In this document: piece after piece, positions 16,495 through 24,226 of the stretch
How the letters are laid out: every line of letters starts with the position of its first letter
Numbering within the stretch: the stretch's first letter is position 1
NCBI GenBank assembly: GCA_016787485.1
Contig: JAEUUL010000022.1
Location: forward strand, 177,887 to 241,886
Length of the DNA: 64,000 nt
From: Bacteroidota bacterium
GTDB taxonomy: Bacteria > Bacteroidota > Bacteroidia > NS11-12g > UBA955
Direction of reading: 5' to 3'
Position numbers and translations under genes: made by a program
Notes under the pieces: model-generated
Told to the model about the DNA's origin: nothing
What the model saw: only the letters and a program-made list of their open reading frames with translations
The model's database searches: none

Positions 16495-18934
16495 CCAGCA
16501 GGGTTATCACACCCGTATTAGCATCCAGTTCAATGCGTGCGCCGTGCGGTATGCGGTCTGCGGCAGACTCCACCCCAACAATGGCCGGGATACCAAACTC
16601 ACGCGATACAATGGCACCGTGAGAAAGCATGCCACCCCGTTCCACCACCAGTCCGCTGATGAGGGGAAAAACCACCACCCAGCCGGGATCCGTTTGCCGG
16701 GTAATCAGTATATCTCCCTGCAACAGTTTATCTGCTTCCATTACACTGTTCAGCACCCTGGCCCTGCCCTGTACCTTACCCCCGCACACAGGCAATCCTG
16801 TCCACCTGCCCGGTGACGAGGCCTTTTCATCCGTAACCGGCAGAATTACATCGGCTGCAGCAGGGTATGATCCCAGCCTCGTGGCAAAATCATCGGGGTA
16901 GCGGTTGTTCCCTTCGCGTTCGTGTTCTTCACGGCGTTGTTTTATCAACTGTTCAAATTGACCGGGCAGCATATATGAGCCTGACAGCCATTCCGCCACT
17001 TCCTGGTACCGCAGGTAAAAAATATCATCCGGCTCCCTGAGCAACCCGTTTTGCGTCCATACATGCCCCAGCCGCAGCAGCACACGACGGAAAGCGAAAT
17101 AGACCTTGGCCTGTTTCAGCCGGGCCCTTTCACGGGCAGATATCCCCTTGCCTGCCAGGTGAATAAGCCGGTTGAGTATAAAAACAGAAATACCAGCCTT
17201 GAAAATATTCACCGGATGCTTCCGGAAAATCCGTTTCCGGAATTCAGAAATCACTGATTGGCGTTCCTGAAAACGCCGTGCAATCAATTCCTCCGGGTCC
17301 GACTCCGGCAGGGCCAGATACTGCTGCATAAGGGCAATAAACAATTCGGGTTTTTCACAATAATTGGTTACGGTCAGCATCAACTCCCCGGAACAGCGGA
17401 AGCCCCATTGATCTATGTAATTCTGTATGCTTTGCAGAATATTCCTGTGCGAACTGACCTGCAGCCAGGTCCAGAAAGCTTCAGGCTGCATTCCCTGCAA
17501 TTTCTGTTTCACTTCCTGTTGTGCCTCAATTTGCTTTCTTATCCGGTACATGTGAATGATGGGTTCGCTGCTCACCAGACCGGGAATGGCCTGAATGAGC
17601 CGGTTGTGCACCCCCTCGCTGTCCTGCGCATAATAGAGGCTGCAGAATTTGCCCAGGGCTCCGTGGTACAACATGGCAAAAAAATCAGCCAGTGAGGCTT
17701 TGTACCAGCTATGAAACCGGATCTCCAGAAATCCGTGATAACAAGCCTGCAATTCCGAAATGGAAAATGCGTGGTCCACTCTTTGAGCATAGGCATCCAC
17801 ACGCATTTCAAAATCTTCCACATTCCGGTTCAGATTCCGTGTATAATGGATTACCCGGCGAACGAATCGGATTTTATTCCCTGCGGAAGGCGTTGCGGTA
17901 TCCGTTTTCGGTGCGGTATAACCCACAAAATGATCAAAGGATTTACGCAGATTTTTTGCAAACGGGGATGCTGAAATGACTTCGTGAATGCTGCTCACGT
18001 TGTAATACATGCGCGCACCCCAGGCTCCGATAATATTGATAAGAGCCGGTTCTAGTGTGCGGATTCTATCATCCGGAATACAAAACAACCGGGCCAGATT
18101 TTTAAAATAATGATAATACGAATCCCTTGCTATGGAATAAAGAATCGGGGTCAGTGGCTCAGGATAATTTTCATTTACATTGGTATTGCTCCAGTATTGC
18201 AGGGGCCCATAGGCTATGCTTGTAACCGGCCGACACTGAACCAGCCAGCATACACCGTTCTTTACGGCAAATTCCATATCCACTGCCGTTTGATAATCCA
18301 CTTCCAGTTCTATTGCAGAACGCAGTAATTCTTCAAGCTGAAAAGGAATAGTTGCCGGCTCTTTTTCATCCCAGTTGCCTGCTGCACGTTCCGGATTCAC
18401 GGCGCCGGATACCAGTTTTTCCCCATGCCCTTCCACGTATTCCAAAAGCCATTGCCGGTCGTTTTCCGGATTCCGGGAAAAGAAAACCCCGGCATATTCC
18501 GGTTCAATCAATGCCTGCACCAACACTGCCATTTGCTGCAACTGCTGATTGCGGGTACCGGAATATATTTTTACATTTTCTTTATCCGAAGAGGCCCAGC
18601 ATTTCTGAATATGCTGCACTATTTCCTGCGGGTTGTTGCTGCAAATAAACGAATCCAGCTGACCCGCAAAGGATGATTCCCTGCCATCCTCGCCCACTGC
18701 AGAACTCCGCACCATGTATTTATCCGCACCGGTTTTGTGCAAAGCTTTTTCCACTGCGTGAAAAAATTCTTTTCCCGGTTCTTTTTTGGCCAGATAATAT
18801 TCCGTGTAAGCCGAAGATGGAATAACAAAACCGGGAGGCACCGGAAGTCCTTTGCGTAGCAGGTAACTCACGCTGGCCGCTTTTCCACCTGCCTGTGCTT
18901 CGCTGAGAGGTTCCGTTAGAAAATAAATCTGCAT
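16487..18934 (-). CDS. PEP synthase / rifampin phosphotransferase-like dikinase
   Basis: An 815-residue multidomain phosphotransferase. The N-terminal ATP-grasp domain (about 1-240) has GGKAASVSYLL, VRSSAVGEDGRESSFAGQ (75-92) and a closing LVQCRPVT. The C-terminal swivelling domain carries the phosphorylatable histidine H772 in GGMLSHGAIVSRE. The middle part lacks the TIM-barrel PEP-binding domain expected of a true PEP synthase and instead begins YWSNTNVNENYPEPLTP, as in rifampin-phosphotransferase-type enzymes, which transfer the beta-phosphate of ATP to an alcohol. In this operon it may phosphorylate an isoprenoid or lipid alcohol; that is inference. It overlaps the CarS-like gene by 1 bp and the UbiA-like gene by 8 bp. 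Confidence 0.83.
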   Translation of the reverse strand: MQIYFLTEPLSEAQAGGKAASVSYLLRKGLPVPPGFVIPSSAYTEYYLAKKEPGKEFFHAVEKALHKTGADKYMVRSSAVGEDGRESSFAGQLDSFICSNNPQEIVQHIQKCWASSDKENVKIYSGTRNQQLQQMAVLVQALIEPEYAGVFFSRNPENDRQWLLEYVEGHGEKLVSGAVNPERAAGNWDEKEPATIPFQLEELLRSAIELEVDYQTAVDMEFAVKNGVCWLVQCRPVTSIAYGPLQYWSNTNVNENYPEPLTPILYSIARDSYYHYFKNLARLFCIPDDRIRTLEPALINIIGAWGARMYYNVSSIHEVISASPFAKNLRKSFDHFVGYTAPKTDTATPSAGNKIRFVRRVIHYTRNLNRNVEDFEMRVDAYAQRVDHAFSISELQACYHGFLEIRFHSWYKASLADFFAMLYHGALGKFCSLYYAQDSEGVHNRLIQAIPGLVSSEPIIHMYRIRKQIEAQQEVKQKLQGMQPEAFWTWLQVSSHRNILQSIQNYIDQWGFRCSGELMLTVTNYCEKPELFIALMQQYLALPESDPEELIARRFQERQSVISEFRKRIFRKHPVNIFKAGISVFILNRLIHLAGKGISARERARLKQAKVYFAFRRVLLRLGHVWTQNGLLREPDDIFYLRYQEVAEWLSGSYMLPGQFEQLIKQRREEHEREGNNRYPDDFATRLGSYPAAADVILPVTDEKASSPGRWTGLPVCGGKVQGRARVLNSVMEADKLLQGDILITRQTDPGWVVVFPLISGLVVERGGMLSHGAIVSREFGIPAIVGVESAADRIPHGARIELDANTGVITLLDE

Positions 18935-19449
18935 CAGAAGGATGATTTAATATGCAACCAAACCAGCAACGCTGAAAATAAAATGTGCAAACCCACCCCG
19001 CATAAAAAAATGATCAGCATGTCTGCCAAACTTCCAGTGCCGAGCCAAAAATACATTAACGCCACTCCCAGTGCGGAATCGGATTTATCCATCAGTGCAA
19101 AAAGCAAACGGTATTTTTCCGGACTTCCGCCGGAGGGAATTCCCATCCTGCGTTTAAACCAGCTGTTGGGCAATTCAGCAGCCGCATAAGCCAGCCCCAG
19201 CAATAATCCCGTAAGCCAGTCTTCCGTTGCGCCCCAATTCAACCAACGATTGAAGAGCACAAGAAAAGCCCCGTTGACCAAGGAAATAAACAATACACCG
19301 CGCCATGTTTTGTTTTTTCCAAACCATGCTGTGTGAATGGGTAAAGCGAGAAAAGACAGCCCGTTTCTTTTCACCAGCACCATGTGCAGGATATTGGTAC
19401 AGGTAAGCGGCACCAGTACAATTAAAATATGATTAATCAGCGGGCTCAT
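18934..19449 (-). CDS. CDP-archaeol synthase (CarS)-like membrane protein
   Basis: A 171-residue membrane protein with about five helices. It shows the CarS/DUF46 pattern: FGKNKTWRG (43-51), a short ELPNSWFKRRMGIP block (92-105) and LMDKSDSALGV (119-129). In archaea this family uses CTP to activate digeranylgeranylglycerol phosphate as CDP-archaeol; bacterial relatives exist with unknown substrates. It belongs to the same broad CTP-transferase fold as CdsA and phytol/dolichol kinases, so a CTP-dependent kinase is an alternative. It overlaps the HMG-CoA reductase gene by 17 bp. Confidence 0.7.
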   Translation of the reverse strand: MSPLINHILIVLVPLTCTNILHMVLVKRNGLSFLALPIHTAWFGKNKTWRGVLFISLVNGAFLVLFNRWLNWGATEDWLTGLLLGLAYAAAELPNSWFKRRMGIPSGGSPEKYRLLFALMDKSDSALGVALMYFWLGTGSLADMLIIFLCGVGLHILFSALLVWLHIKSSF

Positions 19450-21751
19450 CTTCCAGGTATTTCAGCATTTGCAGTGCATTGGTCAGTATGCGGGCAGAAA
19501 AGTCATACCTGACCAGAATGCCCGCCACTTCATAAAAGGAAAAACGGGTGAGAATACATACTTTCAGTGCATACCGCATGGCTTTGATCCACTCTTTCCA
19601 GGAGGTGTCGGGATACAGGGAATAATGAAATTTCACATAATCCATCAACTGCGATTGGGTAAAATCATCGGGCAGCACAAAGGCAAGAAATTCCGCAATA
19701 TCCCGGTGCGGCAAATCTTTTACGGCCAGTTCCCAATCATAAATCACGGGAATTTTGCTGCTGCGAATCACAATATTCCGTGGATTAAAATCATTGTGCA
19801 CCACAACGCGTTCCAGGGCAATGGCCTGTGCCTCCTGCTTAAGACCAGGCAGTGCGCCCTGCAATTCCTGCAACTGTGTTTTCAGGTTTTCCGGCGCCCT
19901 TTCCCCGATTAAAATCTGCATGAGTTTTTCGTACAGCGGCAACGCATTCCAGGGCTCAAACAGGGGAATTTCCTGCAATTCCTGCTGCAACGGATTCCGG
20001 TGAAAATTTGTAATGGCGCAGATGGTGTTTTTTATGTCCGTTTCATGCCACAATTCCGGTGCATTCTCACTCCGTGCAATGTGCATGGCATCCATGTCCA
20101 GAAACTCCTGCACAAACAGATAGATCTCTCTTTCGGGTTGTTCCATAAATCCCGCCAGCACAGGAATATTTTCATATCCGGCCCGGGAGAGTATATGATA
20201 AATATGTGCTTCCTTCCAGTGGCTTCCGGTGTATTCCAGGCTGGCCCTGGCTGCCCTGATGCGGTCAGACAATTCCGGATCGATGGAAGCCGCCATCACG
20301 TGCAGCCCTTTAATCACTTCATCATCCGTGGCTTTGGATTTCAGCAGAAGTTTTCGCTGCCTGCCATCCATACCGGTAATTTCCAGGGGTACAAAGCCGA
20401 TGAGTTTTTTGCTGATGCGCGAAGCAATATGGGTCAGGATGCCATTGTCCAGCAGGTCATGGTCCAACACCCTCACAGACCGTATTTCTTCCGCAGGAAT
20501 TTGTTGCAGGGTGCGCTGCAGAAATTCAGGTGTGAGTTCCGACCGGAGCAACCAGTTGACCGGCTTATTCCTTCCCAGTTTTTCGTGTGCCTTGGCAAAT
20601 TCACCGCTTACGATGGCTGAATAGGTTGACAATTCAAGTCCCAGCGCAAAACCTGCAATCAGGGAAGCCAGCCGTTCCACTTTGCCGGTTCCGCGGCATT
20701 GCATAATCTCCAGGGCTTCCGCCTGCCGGGACAACTGGGTTCCTCCGCCCACGGTACCAATGACCAGATTGGGCAGATTCAGGGTTGCTGTCATTCCGTC
20801 TGCGGTTTCTTCCAGTTGCAGAAAGCCTATAGATGACTCATGGATGCAGGCCAGGTCTTGTCCGGTAGCCGCAAAAATGGCGGCCACGGCATTTGCCACA
20901 TTAATATTGTAGCCCACCATTCCATGTTTTGCGGCCAGCTCCTGCGACGGATACAGGCAGCGCAGCAAGGCTGCGGAATTTGTGCGCAGTACCTGGTGCA
21001 GCACTGCATCGGACAATGTGCAGGTGGCCGTGACATTTACCCCCCTGCCGTGCTGAATGTTGTACTGTGATATTTTCTTATCCGCCGAACCATTGCCTTC
21101 AATGACAAAATCCAGCGGAACGATCCCTGTTGCCTGCTGAAATACCTTTGCCAGGTGCAGCATGGCATGCCAGGTGCAGGTGGTGGTCATATTCTGCCCG
21201 GAGGCATCCCCTGTGGTATACACAAAATTGAGGTGCACCGCCATACCGGTTTGTATGCCACTGATTTCCTGCAGCCGGGCGTGGTTTGAGTAGGCACTTG
21301 TGATGCGCCTCAATTCATCGGTGCGGCGCAGGGCGAATTTGAGAAAAACGGCAGCATCGGCTTCGGAGTCGAACAAAAACATGGGCACCCGGTTCATGCG
21401 TTGCCATTTCACACTGGCAGTGAAGCCTCCGCATAGACTGATGGCCTTTGCCCCGCGGTTCATGGAGCCAATCAGGGCTCCTTCCAGGGTTGCGGCCACG
21501 CCATGCACCCATTCTCTTTGGCCATTCTGCACAAAGAGCAGGGGCCCGATTAGCCCCAGGGGCAGTTCCACACCACCCACAAAAGATTCTATGTTGTTCT
21601 TTACCTCGTCAGGAGAAAGGCCGGTGGCCGCCAACCGCGCATGCGGCAGTTGTTGCTGCTGCATATACCCCAGCCGCAGCTCCAGGGCGGAACGGGTTAC
21701 CAGTCCCCTGCCCGGCACAATCGGAAATTCGGGCTTGTCCTCTGTCTCCAT
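19433..21751 (-). CDS. HMG-CoA reductase (class I) fused to an APH-type kinase
   Basis: A two-domain protein of about 772 residues (numbering below counts the GTG at 21754 as 1; the ATG at 21751 is the likelier start). Residues 1-405 are a soluble HMG-CoA reductase, which makes mevalonate. All four catalytic residues are present: E91 (ATLEGAL), K226 (ADKK), D300 (ATGQD) and H390 (AKAHEK), together with TGDASGQN (181-188) and IGTVGGGT (332-339). Residues about 425-773 form an aminoglycoside-phosphotransferase/choline-kinase-like domain with HNDFNPRN (653-660) and IYDWE (671-675), the catalytic and metal-binding motifs. An HMGR-kinase fusion is unusual. The kinase might act on mevalonate or a downstream alcohol, which is inference. 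It is the first gene of the lipid operon; no convincing promoter was found in 21755-21962. Confidence 0.88.
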   Translation of the reverse strand: METEDKPEFPIVPGRGLVTRSALELRLGYMQQQQLPHARLAATGLSPDEVKNNIESFVGGVELPLGLIGPLLFVQNGQREWVHGVAATLEGALIGSMNRGAKAISLCGGFTASVKWQRMNRVPMFLFDSEADAAVFLKFALRRTDELRRITSAYSNHARLQEISGIQTGMAVHLNFVYTTGDASGQNMTTTCTWHAMLHLAKVFQQATGIVPLDFVIEGNGSADKKISQYNIQHGRGVNVTATCTLSDAVLHQVLRTNSAALLRCLYPSQELAAKHGMVGYNINVANAVAAIFAATGQDLACIHESSIGFLQLEETADGMTATLNLPNLVIGTVGGGTQLSRQAEALEIMQCRGTGKVERLASLIAGFALGLELSTYSAIVSGEFAKAHEKLGRNKPVNWLLRSELTPEFLQRTLQQIPAEEIRSVRVLDHDLLDNGILTHIASRISKKLIGFVPLEITGMDGRQRKLLLKSKATDDEVIKGLHVMAASIDPELSDRIRAARASLEYTGSHWKEAHIYHILSRAGYENIPVLAGFMEQPEREIYLFVQEFLDMDAMHIARSENAPELWHETDIKNTICAITNFHRNPLQQELQEIPLFEPWNALPLYEKLMQILIGERAPENLKTQLQELQGALPGLKQEAQAIALERVVVHNDFNPRNIVIRSSKIPVIYDWELAVKDLPHRDIAEFLAFVLPDDFTQSQLMDYVKFHYSLYPDTSWKEWIKAMRYALKVCILTRFSFYEVAGILVRYDFSARILTNALQMLKYLEDEPAD

Positions 21752-21962
21752 CACTTGCCTTTTGCCTTTGATTCCGGCAAGATAAGAACAATTATGAATA
21801 TTAGAAATTCAAAGGGGTATCCCTATCCTCTCCCTCCAGATTGAAAATGATAATTCACATAAATCCATTTAAAACCATCATCGGAATAGGTATTATTCCG
21901 GTTTTTGCCTTACCCTGTCACCAATAAGAAGTACAGTACATTATTTCGTAACAGCAGGGCCC

Positions 21963-22922
21963 TTATTCCTGTCTGACTTTGATTTTCAATCGTTCCCAAA
22001 AGCGGGGTGAATACACAAAAATATCATCCCTTGTATAGGATATATTATCAGGACCTGCATAAATCTGTATAAGGTTATCCAGTTCAAAACTGGCTACAGC
22101 CTGGATGAACATGTCATCCAGTTCGGAATAATTGAACAAAAAAGGCTGGTACTGATTGCTGCGCACAATAGGAGAAGACCTTACCCCATAGGGATTGTCC
22201 TTTGAAGCATCTATAGACAATGCTGCTTTATTAAAAACAAAGGTGCTGTCTGTATTTCCAAAAACATACACCGCAGGCAAGCCACCGGGGCTGGTTGTGT
22301 TAAATATTTTAAAGACAAACGGAAAATGATCACAGGTTACTTTCAGATTTTTTTGAGCCGTGTCTCCCTGCTGACGTTGATAATGATATTCCCAGTCAAA
22401 CTGGTCTAATCTGATGCCCTTATATTCTGCCGGCAGATTGATTTCCTGATGAAAATAAGCAGCATTCCATAAAAAATAAATAAAATTCACCTCTTTGGAC
22501 TTGATGGCTTTGCCTGATTTATTTGCAAAATATATACGCGGCTGGTAGGTTACCTGCTGACCCATAGAAAAATCAGCATAGCGCTGTGGATCATCCATTC
22601 CCAGATTGTTCTCTATCACTTCCATCATTACACATTTGTTCTGATCCCAGTCATCCATGAACCGGATATTCTGAAATTTAGCCCTGAAACTGACAGGTGT
22701 GATACTTCTTATGTATTTCCCAAGACCTACGTATTTACTGGTATCTGATGCAGAAGGTCCCGGAATGGTATCTTTTCCCGTATAGTGAAATTTAGCACTG
22801 ATTTTACCCCCATTGCCTTTTCTGCAGGATTGATAAAATATGAAAGAAATAGAAATCACCAAAAAGAATCCAGCCGTAAACAGTACATTTTTTCTCGCGC
22901 GGTAATCTTGGAATTTCAGCAT
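21963..22922 (-). CDS. Hypothetical membrane-anchored or lipoprotein-like protein
   Basis: A 319-residue protein that I do not recognise. Residues 14-33 are a hydrophobic helix followed by a cysteine (YQSC), which could be a signal anchor or a weak lipobox. The rest is polar, rich in aromatic residues, and looks like a periplasmic or surface beta-rich domain. It has its own promoter (22940-22973) and is separated from the lipid operon by about 210 bp, so it need not belong to it even though it lies on the same strand. Confidence 0.7.
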   Translation of the reverse strand: MLKFQDYRARKNVLFTAGFFLVISISFIFYQSCRKGNGGKISAKFHYTGKDTIPGPSASDTSKYVGLGKYIRSITPVSFRAKFQNIRFMDDWDQNKCVMMEVIENNLGMDDPQRYADFSMGQQVTYQPRIYFANKSGKAIKSKEVNFIYFLWNAAYFHQEINLPAEYKGIRLDQFDWEYHYQRQQGDTAQKNLKVTCDHFPFVFKIFNTTSPGGLPAVYVFGNTDSTFVFNKAALSIDASKDNPYGVRSSPIVRSNQYQPFLFNYSELDDMFIQAVASFELDNLIQIYAGPDNISYTRDDIFVYSPRFWERLKIKVRQE

Positions 22923-22939
22923 GTGATCTGTGGTTTATA

Positions 22940-22973
22940 CAAAGGTACATATTTGCAATTTCCATTCATCAAA
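22940..22973 (-). promoter_or_regulatory. Promoter upstream of the 319-residue hypothetical gene
   Basis: On the minus strand, TTTG (22973-22970), a 22-nt spacer and TACCTTTG (22947-22940) precede the ATG at 22922 by 17 nt. The spacer is 1 nt longer than the usual 19-21. Confidence 0.55.
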
Positions 22974-23029
22974 ACACTTATGTAAATTCCCGGTTTTCGT
23001 ATGTGCCATATTTCCGATAAATTGCACCC

Positions 23030-24226
23030 ATGGCCCAATCCCAAAGGTTTTCCCTGGCATGGATGACCGCCCTCTTTTTCCTGTGGGGATTTCTCACGGA
23101 GATGGACGGCGCGCTGATACCGTTCCTTAAAAAACTCTATACGTTAAGCAATTTTGAAGCAGCCCTGGTGCAGTTCAGTTTCTTTATTGCATTTGTACTG
23201 CTGTCATGGCCCAGTGCCTGGCTGCTGGGAAAACTGGGGTACAAAAAAGTGCTGGTGGCCGGACTTTGTGTGGCCGGGGCGGGATCCCTGCTGTTTTATC
23301 CGGCGGCTACCCAGGGGTATCTCTTCTTTTTGGTGGCCATATTTACACTGGCCGCTGGCGTAACGCTGCTTCAGGTAGCCGCCAACCCTTACGTGGCAAG
23401 GCTTGGAGATGAAGTGGGTGCCAGTGCACGGCTGAATCTGGCCCAGGGATTCAATAGCATGGCCAAGGTGCTGGCACCGGTGGTGGGCGCCTGGCTGATT
23501 CTGAACAAATTGAAAACCCTGCCAGAGGACCAGATTGGAACAGCAGTGCAGGGGCCCTACTTGGTTTTCGGCGCCGGTTTGTTTCTGCTGGCTTTGATTT
23601 TTGCATTTCTACCCCTGCCTTCCATTGAAAATGAAGCGCAATCACAAGACACACCCATGCCCTGGAGAAAATATCCGCATTTGCTCAGGGGTGCAGGGGC
23701 CATTTTTTTCTATGTGGGCGCTGAAGTGTGTATTGGCACATTTCTGGCTATATTTCTCAACCAGTCCCATATGGGAAGTCTGCCGCTGGCAGAGGGTGCG
23801 CGGTACCTGAGCATCTATTGGGGGCTGATGATGGCCGGGCGTTTGCTGGGGCCCTATATTTTGCGGTTCATCGGAGCCGGCACATTGCTCTTTGTTTCGG
23901 CCACAGGTGCAACCCTGTGTATACTTACAGTTCTCTTCAGCAGCGGAACGGTTGCCATGGTGGCACTATTGGGTACCGGCCTGTTTCACAGCATCATGTG
24001 GAGCAATATTTTCAGCCTTTCCATTGCAGAACTGGGGCCCCATACACCCAAAGGCTCCGGGTTGCTGATTGCGGCCATCGCGGGCGGTGCGGTTCTGCCC
24101 CCGGTTCAGGGCTGGTTGTCTGATCTGCCCGGCATCGGGCTGCACCATTCCTATGCCATTTTACTGGTGGCCTATGCATATATTTTCTGGTTCGGATACG
24201 CAGGTTATCGCATAAAAAACGCATGA
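23030..24226 (+). CDS. MFS sugar permease, FucP/GluP-like
   Basis: A 398-residue transporter with about twelve hydrophobic segments. It matches the fucose/glucose-galactose proton-symporter branch of the MFS: FFLWGFLTEMDGALIPFLK in helix 1, VAANPYVARLG and SARLNLAQGFNSMA in the fourth to fifth helices. The ATGA overlap with the following GH92 gene (24223-24226) argues that it imports a sugar released by that enzyme, most likely mannose or a related hexose. The exact sugar is inferred from context only. Confidence 0.88.
   Translation: MAQSQRFSLAWMTALFFLWGFLTEMDGALIPFLKKLYTLSNFEAALVQFSFFIAFVLLSWPSAWLLGKLGYKKVLVAGLCVAGAGSLLFYPAATQGYLFFLVAIFTLAAGVTLLQVAANPYVARLGDEVGASARLNLAQGFNSMAKVLAPVVGAWLILNKLKTLPEDQIGTAVQGPYLVFGAGLFLLALIFAFLPLPSIENEAQSQDTPMPWRKYPHLLRGAGAIFFYVGAEVCIGTFLAIFLNQSHMGSLPLAEGARYLSIYWGLMMAGRLLGPYILRFIGAGTLLFVSATGATLCILTVLFSSGTVAMVALLGTGLFHSIMWSNIFSLSIAELGPHTPKGSGLLIAAIAGGAVLPPVQGWLSDLPGIGLHHSYAILLVAYAYIFWFGYAGYRIKNA

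Noticed and set aside
21777-21813. A possible promoter (TTTG ... TATCTTGC) before the HMG-CoA reductase operon
   Set aside because: The spacer is 25 nt and the -7 box does not fit the consensus, so I do not call it.
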